DNA of 21,061 nucleotides from an uncultured Alphaproteobacteria bacterium (GTDB taxonomy: Bacteria; Pseudomonadota; Alphaproteobacteria; RF32; CAG-239), in assembly GCA_910585375.1 (NCBI GenBank), contig CAJUCZ010000027.1, positions 1 through 21,061 on the forward strand. The letters run 5' to 3'. The position numbers and the translations under genes were made by a program. The notes beneath the pieces are model-generated. The model ran no database searches. It had not been told where the DNA came from and worked only from the letters and a program-made list of their open reading frames with translations. Shown here one piece after another: positions 1-6,946 of the stretch. The stretch's first letter is position 1. Every line of letters starts with the position of its first letter.

Positions 1-826
1 CTTTTCCAAGTTCCCTGTCTAATTTTTTTTGAACGGCCTGAAAAATCATATCGTTAACCAAGCAATGATATTTGTGGTCATAAAAACGTCCCCTACTAAA
101 AAATCTACCACAGTAGAATTCTCTTTTAAGTAATGCAACCAACGTTTTGCGACTAACAAGTTTTCCTCGAGAGGTTCTTAAATTCATTACCTGTGCCACC
201 GCCAATAATTTTTTTATATCCATTTCTGGGATTAAATATATCTCAAATAAATGAGAAACTTTGGCAGCCTGCGTGTCAGGATAAATCCATTTTACACCAT
301 CCATTTCGCAGTTCGTATAACCTATAGGTGCTTCTCTGGTATAAATTCCCTGTTCGTTTAGCCATTCAATACGGGCTTTTGTTGTCTCAGAAATTTTTGC
401 CGAATAGTATTTTGCTTCAGCAACTTTATTTTCAAACATCAATACATCTTCGGGCGTTGAGTTAGCTGACAAGAGTAATTTCTCCTCAACAAAGTGGAGC
501 TCTAACCGTCCTTCTTCTCGCAATTTATTCAGTCTATCCAAGAAGCAAAATGATCGTAAAAGGCGGTCAACAGAAGTTACAACAAGAGCTACTGGCACCC
601 CATGATGTTGCTCCAGACAGCCTAAAATACTTTCAAACCCAGGACGCCTTCTTTTATAAGCGGTTTCAATCATTCCATACGCTCCTAAAATTGACAGCCC
701 TTTATTTTGGCAGTACTTTTCACACACCGCATATTGATGTTCCCCCGAACTATGAAAGTCCTGATTTACGGATGATACCCGGTTGAAGATAATAGCATGC
801 TCTGCTTGTTGATATACTTTAGTCAT
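1..826 (-). CDS. Large serine recombinase, 3' part cut off by the left window edge
   Basis: The minus strand is open for 275 codons from the ATG at 826 to the window edge, so the C-terminus is missing. The N-terminal catalytic (resolvase) domain has the Arg-Val-Ser nucleophile motif at residues 16-18 and a VDRLLRS motif. It is followed by a recombinase-domain segment (APIGYTN, then a YCGRF..HKYH stretch) of the kind that precedes the zinc ribbon in large serine integrases. The family inserts and excises integrative elements through a phosphoserine-DNA intermediate. The start overlaps the stop of the upstream gene by 8 bases (ATGACTAA), and a GGAAATAG ribosome binding site lies inside the end of that gene, so translation is probably coupled. 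It shares an ELHF...NS motif series with the second recombinase of this window (10970-12586), so the two are related but diverged. Family assignment is firm; att sites are unknown. Confidence 0.88.
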   Translation of the reverse strand, partial: MTKVYQQAEHAIIFNRVSSVNQDFHSSGEHQYAVCEKYCQNKGLSILGAYGMIETAYKRRRPGFESILGCLEQHHGVPVALVVTSVDRLLRSFCFLDRLNKLREEGRLELHFVEEKLLLSANSTPEDVLMFENKVAEAKYYSAKISETTKARIEWLNEQGIYTREAPIGYTNCEMDGVKWIYPDTQAAKVSHLFEIYLIPEMDIKKLLAVAQVMNLRTSRGKLVSRKTLVALLKREFYCGRFFSRGRFYDHKYHCLVNDMIFQAVQKKLDRELGK

Positions 827-1955
827 CTCTATTTCCTTTTGTTAAAGTTATGATTTGATTTTCATTAATAGCTGCGGTTATGCCGTCTAAATCCGGTTGC
901 AGCCAATTGTTTTGCGGTTTGAGCTGGTTAATCAGCCGAAACAGCTCATAAATTGCCGGTGAAAAAGAGTTCCCCGCATGTAGCCGCAGTTCTCGTTTGC
1001 CCATCGTCTTCAGTATCGTTACCAAACCGACAAGCTGCAGGGCTTTTAGAAACTTATATTTGGCATCCAGCAGACGTTTGAATAAATCTGCCGCATTTTC
1101 TTCGCTTAACTGCTGGTATCTGGCTGCTGCCAAAACTTCATTCCAATAAACCAGCGTAACAGCTCGGCAAATTTGGCTGCTGAAAAGATTTTGGAATGTC
1201 AGCTCCGGAACTGGAAGCCCCGCTTTGCTGATGGCTTGACGGATATTCTCAGAATTGCTCAACTGAATTTCAACCCGTAAATATTGGCTTGAGCCTAGGG
1301 CTGCCATATCAATTGTCTGGGCATTTTCGGAACTGACAGCCCGACTTTTACAATACCGGGCTTTTTGAATATCTTTGAGTTTATCGTAAATAACGACATT
1401 CCGGTGTCGGGCTAAAAAATGCAGCGAATGCCCTTCGTTTCGGTATGACACCTTGGTACAATCGAGCCGACGGCTGATGTCAGCTTTGTTCAAGTATTGT
1501 AAAATCACACAGGGGGCGACTTTAACCAAGACATTCTTACCAAAGTCAATCCTTACAACTTGTGCCGACCGCAGCACTTGCGGCGAAACCTCAACACCCA
1601 TCTCGTGAAGCCGTAATGCCAAAATGCTGATGACATCTTCAAAGTCGGCATCGCAAACTTCTTCCAGATTGTTGGGCGGAAAATGCAGAAGCTTCGGTGC
1701 GGAAAACTCAATTTTCAACTTAACGCTGAAACCTCCGTGCCGCAGCACGCTGCTTAATGACAGCCTAGGGTAGTAATGCTGTTGCTGCTCTTCACGCGTT
1801 GCGAAGTTATAGCAGGTCACAGCCTCCGCCCCTTGCATATCCCAGAGGATTTGCGGATTAGGCTTAAAACGCCCAAGCTCTGTTATTGTGATGTCCGTGT
1901 AGTCAACCAGCAAAACGCAGGTATCACAGACGTTTTTCTTGTTATTTGTGCTCAT
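819..1955 (-). CDS. Putative phage/plasmid-type replication initiator-like protein
   Basis: A 378-residue protein lying between a small ORF and a serine recombinase. I do not recognise it with certainty. Two stretches resemble rolling-circle/filamentous-phage replication proteins: a G-H-S-L-H-F..R...V-V-I-Y-D-K segment near residues 175-195, and L-R-V-E-I-Q-L followed by an Ile-Arg element about 45 residues later. An earlier V-R-I-D-F segment fits the same fold. There is no signal peptide or obvious membrane segment. The ATG at 1955 directly abuts the upstream stop (TAAATG), with AAAGGAGAT as Shine-Dalgarno inside the preceding gene, so the start is well fixed. Its stop overlaps the start of the recombinase. 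Context (small gene, possible Rep, integrase) fits an integrative and mobilizable element that replicates or transfers. The role as Rep or relaxase is inferred, not shown. Confidence 0.6.
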   Translation of the reverse strand: MSTNNKKNVCDTCVLLVDYTDITITELGRFKPNPQILWDMQGAEAVTCYNFATREEQQQHYYPRLSLSSVLRHGGFSVKLKIEFSAPKLLHFPPNNLEEVCDADFEDVISILALRLHEMGVEVSPQVLRSAQVVRIDFGKNVLVKVAPCVILQYLNKADISRRLDCTKVSYRNEGHSLHFLARHRNVVIYDKLKDIQKARYCKSRAVSSENAQTIDMAALGSSQYLRVEIQLSNSENIRQAISKAGLPVPELTFQNLFSSQICRAVTLVYWNEVLAAARYQQLSEENAADLFKRLLDAKYKFLKALQLVGLVTILKTMGKRELRLHAGNSFSPAIYELFRLINQLKPQNNWLQPDLDGITAAINENQIITLTKGNRDD

Positions 1956-2141
1956 TTAAAAATCTCCTTTTATTTGAGCTGAAATTAATGTTTGTAACTC
2001 AGTATTTTCCTGAACGGCATCTGACAACAGCTTGGCGATTTGAAGCAGAGAAGTACCCGCCTCGATGACTTCCTCTTCGGTAAGCTCGGGGCAGACATTG
2101 TGGATTTCTCTCCAATATGCTTCAAAATTTTGATTCACCAT
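1956..2141 (-). CDS. Small hypothetical protein, first gene of the left integrative module
   Basis: A 61-residue acidic protein with a helical, Glu-rich middle (PELTEEEVIEAG) and a Leu/Ile-rich second half that could form an amphipathic helix or oligomerise. The in-frame codon seven positions upstream of the ATG is a stop, so this is the earliest possible ATG. No strong Shine-Dalgarno is visible. The stop codon touches the ATG of the replication-like gene, and the last codons supply that gene's ribosome binding site. This gapless arrangement is the main evidence that it is real. It could be a small regulator, such as a copy-control or excision-accessory protein. No family is recognised. Confidence 0.6.
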   Translation of the reverse strand: MVNQNFEAYWREIHNVCPELTEEEVIEAGTSLLQIAKLLSDAVQENTELQTLISAQIKGDF

Positions 2142-2462
2142 TCGTTTTGACCATTACCGCACACAAACAACCATTAGCTAAAACCGAATAACTTTTATAA
2201 GCTTAGGCACAGATTCAGGATGGCGATGAAAGCAAAAGTATTGAATTACAATATATTAGCAAAAATCAGCTGACAGATTTTAAACACAAAAAGGCACCTA
2301 AAAGGTGCCTTTTATCTTATTGTATTTTTATTTAACCTGCCTACATCATCAAACCAACTACCTGAAATCTTCTCCTTTAAAACTTGCTATGCTTCACAGC
2401 TGAAAATTCTATTGCTGCTATGCTGCATGAGCTTCTTATAACGTGATTATTTTGGAGATATC
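2142..2462. other. Intergenic stretch without a supported gene
   Basis: Apart from the terminator hairpin at 2289-2313, nothing here could be assigned. A 42-codon open frame on the plus strand (2207-2335) has no start codon and runs through the terminator, so it is at best a gene remnant. The promoter of the 2141 small gene must lie here, but no convincing -35/-10 pair was seen. Confidence 0.5.
2289..2313. terminator. Perfect 11-bp palindromic hairpin, bidirectional-type terminator
   Basis: AAAAGGCACCT (2289-2299) and AGGTGCCTTTT (2303-2313) are perfect complements around an AAA loop. The plus strand continues TTTTATCTTAT and the minus strand reads CCTTTTTGTGTTTA, so it can act on either strand. 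It separates the left integrative module from the sRNA/autotransporter region. Confidence 0.7.
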
Positions 2463-2587
2463 AAAAAAAATTCCTGTAACACCCCATTATAATCATATTC
2501 GGTGTTCTTCAGGAACTTAACGAGCAGTAAGAACTAAGGTGCTCGGCTCACCGAGGCTGGTAAAAATCATACCAAATTCTCAATGAC
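2463..2587 (-). ncRNA. Candidate small RNA of about 125 nt with own promoter and intrinsic terminator
   Basis: On the minus strand a consensus TTGACA (2617-2622) lies 17 bp from TATTCA (2594-2599), placing a start near 2587. The predicted transcript contains a CTCGG-TGAG-CCGAG hairpin. It ends in a hairpin pairing TTCCTG and ACACC with GGTGT and CAGGAA (2471-2515), followed by eight T. An alternative pairing of TGCTCG with CGAGCA is also possible. No ORF with a ribosome binding site is present. It sits between the autotransporter terminator and the left element. Promoter, stem and U-tract together support an independent sRNA. No known family is recognised. Confidence 0.55.
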
Positions 2588-2593
2588 GTTTAT

Positions 2594-2622
2594 TGAATAT
2601 AATAAAAAAATTTCATTGTCAA
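2594..2622 (-). promoter_or_regulatory. Sigma-70-like promoter for the candidate sRNA
   Basis: Minus-strand TTGACA at 2617-2622, 17-bp AT-rich spacer, TATTCA at 2594-2599 (TATATT overlaps at 15-bp spacing). The -35 is a perfect consensus match. It starts just after the autotransporter terminator. Confidence 0.5.
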
Positions 2623-2636
2623 GAGAACTTTTAAAA

Positions 2637-2677
2637 GAAAAAAAACAGCCTCGAACACAAAATATCCGGGGCTGTTT
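2637..2677 (-). terminator. Intrinsic terminator of the autotransporter gene
   Basis: The minus strand reads AAAACAGCC (2677-2669), a loop, then GGCTGTTTT (2649-2641) running into a T-rich tract to 2633. It lies about 20 bp after the autotransporter stop codon. Confidence 0.8.
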
Positions 2678-2696
2678 TGTTTGGGCGGTTTAACGC

Positions 2697-5429
2697 TTAA
2701 AATTTATACTTAGCGTTAATCAATCCTGTGTGGTCTTGGTAATCCTCACGGAATTTGCCTTCATAACCAAGCGAGAGTTCGACATTGTCGTTGACTTCCG
2801 CGGTTACACCGGCACCAAATTCCATTCCGAAGCGGTCAAGAGCTTCACCTTCAACAGCATAAGCTGAACCATTAGCCAAGGTTACGACAGAATTAACGTC
2901 ATCATTCATCAAGTCATATGTGGCGGCAATTCTGGCTTCTGGTTTGATGTTCATACCATTGGACAGCTCAAAGTTTTTGCTGACTTTGGCACCAATGACA
3001 CCGGTCAAAATATCGCTGTCGTTGGCAGAAACACGTTGGTCAGCAGAATCTTTATAAGCGTCCTGCTTGATATGAACGTAACGCAATCCAGCTTCCGGTG
3101 TAATGCCTAAGCCGTTGATATTCATATCGTAACCGGTCATTGCCTGTAAGCCAAAGGTTTCGACATCGTAATCAGCCTTAACGCCAACTCCGGCGACACT
3201 CTTGCTTTCTTCATAATCAGACCAGCCATAGGTCGCAATACCATTTACATACCAGTTGGACGGTTTATACTCACCATACAGAATGGCAGTATGTGTATCA
3301 ACATCAGTATCACGCATGAAACCATCAATATCGGTGTTGGTATAAGCGTAACCAATACCGATCTTAGTATCATCGGTTACAAATTTCTCGACACCGAAGG
3401 CAATACCGTTAGAATCTGCATCAAAACCCTTCGCCTTGGATGTATCGTCCAGTTTGGATTTGTTGAACAAGCCCTGAACCCACATTGCACCGCGTTTGAA
3501 GATATTGTCGCCGGAAGCCATACCTTCGCCACCTGTTGAGATTGAACCACCAGTTAAACGGGTTGATACGGCACCGAAGACCTGATTAGCTGTTTCTGTC
3601 TGTGTTTTTTGAACCATCGGCGCAACTTCCGGAGCAACCGCCGTCAAAGCGTCAACATAGGCTTTCTGTTCGGCAGCATTTGTGCTGTTGGAAAGCTGTG
3701 CCAGTTTTTCCGTAACTGCGGCAGCAACCGGAGAGCTGGTTGAAGCATTGACGCTGTCCCATGCTTCGGCTGTTCCGGCATTGTTGGCGGAACCACCGGC
3801 ATCAACAACGGCATCTGTGGCAGAACCGACAGAAGTAACATCAAAAGTTCCGTCGCCATTGTCCGTAAATTCGTAACGGGAATTTTGGCTCAGGTTGGCA
3901 AACTTACCTTCGATTTCTACCGTATCGGAATCTTCACCATTAAATAATTTTAAGGTTGTTGTTTCACCTTTGGCCAAAGCGGCACCGTTTAAGGTCATAT
4001 TCAAATTTGTACCGTTTTCGCTGATATTAACGTAATTGGCATGGATTTTACCATAAGTGTCTTTATCAGTTACAGTAAAGGCTAAAGTCGAATTGTCTTT
4101 GAAGTGAACACCTTCACTGTCAACACCTTTTTCACCGCCGGAATGCAAAGCATTTGTTCCTATATCAAGTGTTGCACCTTCGCCGACAATAACGCTGGAA
4201 GCGCCGCCGCTGATTTCCTTATCATAAACCATGGTGCCTTTTTTAATTTCAAAAATATCCAAGCCACCGATTTCACCGGAAACAGCTTGGCTTAAGGTAT
4301 GGCTGTCTTCAAAAATCAGGCTGGCAGCTTCAACATCACCATCAATCTGAGCACCGGAATTTTGAAAATGAATTTTTCCGCGATCATCTCCGCTAATATT
4401 GGCAACCAGCTTGCCGCCCAAATTAATCTTCGTATCATTACCTAAAACATTAAGCGTAGCTTTCTGTGCCTGGCTCATATCTTCCGAAGAAACTTTGGTG
4501 AATAATGCAGAGCCGGAAGCAATGTTAAGCTCGGCACCATTGGCAATTTTGATTTCTCCCGTTGAAGACAATTCCGCAGAAGAGCCGCTGACATTTATTG
4601 TTCCGCCAGTAATATTGATGTTACCTTCATTTTTATAAGTTGTAGAAATTCGTGCACCATCTTTCAGATTGATCTCACCACCAGAAATATTAATATCTCC
4701 AGTTGAAACATGGTAAGGCTCCAAATCCAGCTCATCAGGATTTAGTCCGGCAGTCTTAAAATCTTCCAGTGAAGCTTCATCCGGATATTTTCCGGTTTTA
4801 GATTTAAATTCCTCTTCACTCATCACACTGGTGCCATCTTTTTTATATACCCAAGAACTGTCAAAGCCGCCGCGTTCGATTTTTGCAGCTTCTCCTGTCA
4901 AATTAATAACACCGCCGGAAATATTAATGTCGCCTTCTTTTCCTTCATGCAAAATACCGCCATCGTGTGTATCCCCATCTTCCTCGGGAGTTACACCTGT
5001 ATAATCCATTGTAATTTTTGCATTACCACCGATATTCATATCGGCATTACCGGTTAAGGTAATTTCGCCGCCGTCTTTAACCGTAATATCACCGCCTGTG
5101 ATATTCATTGTTGCTGCGGTCGTATTATATTGTCCATCCTTTCCATCGGCATAAATACCGGCACCGTTTGATAAAGTTATGGAACCACCGGTTATAGAAA
5201 TTTCTTTTTGACCGGATCCGTCATGTAGCTGCGACATACCTTCAGTATTAGAAGCACTAACATTGCCGCCGGAAATGAATATATTTCCCGTTGTTAGATA
5301 GTTTTGCTGATTTTCAGCCGTAATTACAGTATCTTGATTAATATTTATATCATCAGAAATTTGCGCATAAGCATTATGGCCGCAAGTCAGCGCCACTAAT
5401 GCTGTTGTCATTAATAAAGTTTTTCTCAT
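2697..5429 (-). CDS. Autotransporter (type V secretion) with beta-helix passenger and C-terminal barrel
   Basis: A 910-residue outer-membrane protein. Residues 1-22 form a signal peptide (MRKTLLMTTALVALTCG..AYA, predicted cut before QIS). Residues ~25-330 hold irregular repeats of the form I-[ST]-G-G-x-I-x-[LV] (ISGGNVSAS, ITGGSITLS, ITGGDITVK, ISGGVINLT, ISGGEINLK, ITGGTINVS), the rungs of a right-handed beta-helix. A Gly/Ser/Asn/Ala-rich linker follows (~545-590). From about residue 640 alternating aromatic strands form the autotransporter barrel, ending in a terminal Phe (NAKYKF), the BAM recognition signal. The passenger is exported through or beside the barrel to the cell surface, where such proteins act in adhesion or host interaction. 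No protease motif was seen in the passenger. A purine-rich AAGAAGGAAG precedes the ATG. The 5' region carries a long structured leader ending in a terminator (5463-5750), so expression may depend on read-through. Substrate or ligand unknown. Confidence 0.93.
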   Translation of the reverse strand: MRKTLLMTTALVALTCGHNAYAQISDDININQDTVITAENQQNYLTTGNIFISGGNVSASNTEGMSQLHDGSGQKEISITGGSITLSNGAGIYADGKDGQYNTTAATMNITGGDITVKDGGEITLTGNADMNIGGNAKITMDYTGVTPEEDGDTHDGGILHEGKEGDINISGGVINLTGEAAKIERGGFDSSWVYKKDGTSVMSEEEFKSKTGKYPDEASLEDFKTAGLNPDELDLEPYHVSTGDINISGGEINLKDGARISTTYKNEGNINITGGTINVSGSSAELSSTGEIKIANGAELNIASGSALFTKVSSEDMSQAQKATLNVLGNDTKINLGGKLVANISGDDRGKIHFQNSGAQIDGDVEAASLIFEDSHTLSQAVSGEIGGLDIFEIKKGTMVYDKEISGGASSVIVGEGATLDIGTNALHSGGEKGVDSEGVHFKDNSTLAFTVTDKDTYGKIHANYVNISENGTNLNMTLNGAALAKGETTTLKLFNGEDSDTVEIEGKFANLSQNSRYEFTDNGDGTFDVTSVGSATDAVVDAGGSANNAGTAEAWDSVNASTSSPVAAAVTEKLAQLSNSTNAAEQKAYVDALTAVAPEVAPMVQKTQTETANQVFGAVSTRLTGGSISTGGEGMASGDNIFKRGAMWVQGLFNKSKLDDTSKAKGFDADSNGIAFGVEKFVTDDTKIGIGYAYTNTDIDGFMRDTDVDTHTAILYGEYKPSNWYVNGIATYGWSDYEESKSVAGVGVKADYDVETFGLQAMTGYDMNINGLGITPEAGLRYVHIKQDAYKDSADQRVSANDSDILTGVIGAKVSKNFELSNGMNIKPEARIAATYDLMNDDVNSVVTLANGSAYAVEGEALDRFGMEFGAGVTAEVNDNVELSLGYEGKFREDYQDHTGLINAKYKF

Positions 5430-5462
5430 ATGATTAGACTTCCTTCTTCTTTAATTGCAATT

Positions 5463-5491
5463 AAAAGAAAACCACCCGTGTTAGAGGTGGT
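5463..5491 (-). terminator. Intrinsic terminator at the end of the autotransporter leader
   Basis: The minus strand pairs ACCACC (5491-5486) with GGTGGT (5476-5471), followed by TTTCTTTT. The T-tract exists only on the minus strand, which fixes the direction. It lies between the promoter and the autotransporter start, so it would attenuate that gene or end a separate RNA. Confidence 0.7.
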
Positions 5492-5750
5492 CGGAGAGTT
5501 CATCAATCATATAGTCGTAAATGATTCTTTTAACCTTTAGAACCATATTCTTTCAGAGATAGTAATATGGTTCCTGAACATTCGCTAAAAGCTCCCCGAC
5601 CATATTGCTATGTATCGGGGATATATTTACTGTCGGCTATGATGAGTAGCTGACAATATGACGATGTTATATCCAACACCGACGACTATAAGAGCCGATG
5701 AAAGCCCCGTACCACTAAAGGTACTAAGCCCAGAAAAATTCTGAACCTGA
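5463..5750 (-). ncRNA. Structured leader RNA upstream of the autotransporter (riboswitch-like or independent ncRNA)
   Basis: On the minus strand, between a promoter (5757-5783) and an intrinsic terminator (5463-5491), the sequence folds into many helices. There is a long-range stem TTCATC/GATGAA plus TATAGTCGT/ACGACTATA (5697-5702 with 5499-5504; 5682-5690 with 5510-5518). This encloses a 10-bp stem GAACCATATT/AATATGGTTC (5540-5573), a TCCCCGA/TCGGGGA stem topped by CATA-GCAA-TATG with a GNRA loop (5593-5621), and a 9-bp stem with one mismatch (5631-5655). At the 5' end lie GTACC/GGTAC (5709-5724) and CAGAA/TTCTG (5731-5743). A closed multibranch junction followed by a terminator 34 bp before the autotransporter ATG is the layout of a cis-regulatory RNA. 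No known family is recognised. Confidence 0.6.
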
Positions 5751-5756
5751 ATTTAT

Positions 5757-5783
5757 ATTATAAAGCCTTTTGAAGACAATCAA
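5757..5783 (-). promoter_or_regulatory. Promoter of the structured leader/autotransporter
   Basis: Minus-strand TTGATT at 5778-5783 and a perfect TATAAT at 5757-5762, spacer 15 bp (17 bp if TAATAT is used). Start predicted near 5750, right before the first hairpin of the leader. Confidence 0.5.
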
Positions 5784-5854
5784 GCTAAAAGTCAAAAACC
5801 CTCTGGAATTTTTATAAATAAGCCGATATAGTCCTTTTATAAGGAGCTTAACGC

Positions 5855-6604
5855 ATGATAAAAGTATTAGTAACATTACTGTTTTTAGCCGGATGCACTG
5901 CAATCAAAATTCCGGCTGATTTTGTGTATAAAGAGGTTGAAACAAGGGATTTTACCCTTGCCAGTTGGCAAAAGGTTACTAATCCGGCAGTTCCTTATAA
6001 AATATATATAGAAGGTGATGGTTATGCCTTTAATGCCCGAGGCAAAGCAACACAAGACCCGACACCTCACGGAACTTTAGTCCGTGAACTGGCTTTTGGC
6101 GATAACAGCCCGAACGTAATTTACCTTGCCAGACCATGCCAATATGTTAAAAGTCCAATTTGTTCCAAAAGACATTGGACAACCGCTCGTTTTGCCCCGG
6201 AAGTTATTAATGCAGAATATGAGGCAATTAAAAATATTGTCGGTAAAAATCCTGTTATTTTAATCGGATTTTCCGGCGGAGCACAGATTGCCGGACTGGT
6301 GGCAACGGCCAAACCGGGGCTGAATGTTAAAAAAATTATAACCATTGCCGGAAATCTCGACCACTTGGTATGGACACAATATCATAATCTGCCGCCGCTT
6401 AATGAATCGATGAATTTGGAAAGCTACCGTAAACAGTTCGCCAAAATTCCGCAAATCCACTATGTCGGCAGCAACGATGAAGTCATGCCGCCGATATTGG
6501 CACGCGAATTTGTCGGAAACGATGATTTAATCATTGAAGTTGACGGAGCAAGCCATAATGAAAGCTGGGGAAAAATTTATAATAAAGTCTGGAGCGAAAG
6601 ATGA
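5855..6604 (+). CDS. Putative lipoprotein serine hydrolase of the alpha/beta fold
   Basis: A 249-residue protein. Residues 1-14 are a lipoprotein signal peptide with the lipobox LAGC (Cys14). The mature part shows an alpha/beta hydrolase layout: a strand then nucleophile elbow G-F-S-G-G (Ser140), an acid candidate in GSNDEV (Asp208) and a late His in GASHNES (His234). It would be an envelope-anchored esterase, peptidase or acyl-hydrolase; the substrate cannot be told. The start is fixed by AAGGAG eight bases upstream of the ATG. The 3' end overlaps the next gene by four bases (ATGA), so the two are translated together. A weak promoter (CTGGAA, 18 bp, TATAGT) lies at about 5805-5834. Confidence 0.8.
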   Translation: MIKVLVTLLFLAGCTAIKIPADFVYKEVETRDFTLASWQKVTNPAVPYKIYIEGDGYAFNARGKATQDPTPHGTLVRELAFGDNSPNVIYLARPCQYVKSPICSKRHWTTARFAPEVINAEYEAIKNIVGKNPVILIGFSGGAQIAGLVATAKPGLNVKKIITIAGNLDHLVWTQYHNLPPLNESMNLESYRKQFAKIPQIHYVGSNDEVMPPILAREFVGNDDLIIEVDGASHNESWGKIYNKVWSER

Positions 6605-6813
6605 AAAGAGCCGTATGCTTATTAATTTTCCTGCTTTTATCCGCACCTGTTTTGGCTTCCGACAGTTCAACCGTGGTGATGAATACCAAGACTTATATTT
6701 ATCATAGCCCAACCTGTAAATGGGCAAAACGCTGTACCAAAAACTGTATAAAAACCACCAAAGACAAGGCAAAATCACAAGGTGCCAGACCTTGCAAAGT
6801 CTGCGGCGGATAA
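6601..6813 (+). CDS. Small secreted Cys-rich protein, Ada-like/thermonuclease-tail zinc-binding type
   Basis: A 70-residue protein with a signal peptide (MKRAVCLLIFLLLSAPVLA, cut before SDSS). The mature part has the pattern Y-H-x-P-x-C-x-x-A..C...C...G-A-R-P-C-K-x-C. This resembles the small C-terminal metal-binding module found behind secreted nucleases and in Ada-like domains (YH..xC....A...G.RPCK.C). It carries five Cys after cleavage. As a stand-alone periplasmic protein its role is unknown; it may bind a metal or partner with the hydrolase encoded just upstream. Its ATG overlaps the upstream TGA (ATGA). Confidence 0.75.
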   Translation: MKRAVCLLIFLLLSAPVLASDSSTVVMNTKTYIYHSPTCKWAKRCTKNCIKTTKDKAKSQGARPCKVCGG

Positions 6814-6844
6814 ACTCATTTATAATCTAAGTTTTATAATGAGT
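6814..6844. repeat. Inverted repeat with 7-bp spacer, candidate recombinase core site
   Basis: ACTCATTTATAA (6814-6825) and TTTATAATGAGT (6833-6844) are near-perfect inverted arms around TCTAAGT. Twelve-base arms with a 7-base spacer are the shape of a tyrosine recombinase crossover site. It lies 102 bp before the recombinase gene. It could also serve as an AT-rich terminator for the lipoprotein operon (CCTTATTTTTC follows). Confidence 0.5.
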
Positions 6845-6893
6845 CCTTATTTTTCAAGCATTGCAAGACTTTGAGCCTGGACTTTTATTTTAT

Positions 6894-6935
6894 ACTCATT
6901 ATAATTTATTACATGGATTCAATAATATAATGAGT
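6894..6935. repeat. Second inverted repeat with the same arm sequence, in the recombinase promoter region
   Basis: ACTCATTATAATTTATT (6894-6910) pairs with AATAATATAATGAGT (6921-6935) around a 10-base centre. The arm ACTCATTATA is the one seen at 6814-6844. It ends 11 bp before the recombinase ATG, so it may be an operator, an accessory binding site or half of a second recombination site. Confidence 0.5.
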
Positions 6936-6946
6936 TTTAAATAAAA

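Larger units (their letters stand above)
1..2141 (-). mobile_element. Left integrative-element module (small ORF, Rep-like, serine recombinase)
   Basis: Three genes with no gaps, ending in a large serine recombinase, form a typical core of an integrative/mobilizable element. Only one end lies in the window and no att repeat was recognised, so the limits given are those of the visible genes. This is an inference from gene content and tight coupling. Confidence 0.5.

Noticed and set aside
550..786. 78-codon plus-strand frame
   Set aside because: It lies wholly antisense to the serine recombinase, whose frame has clear catalytic motifs and a ribosome binding site.
2207..2335. Open plus-strand frame of 42 codons with protein-like start (AQIQDGDESKSIELQYIS)
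   Set aside because: No start codon, a stop immediately upstream, and it reads through the terminator hairpin at 2289-2313. At most a gene remnant.
5463..5750. tmRNA, RNase P RNA, 6S or group II intron identity for the structured leader
   Set aside because: None of the conserved cores (tag ORF with tRNA-like ends, RNase P core, domain V) could be found.
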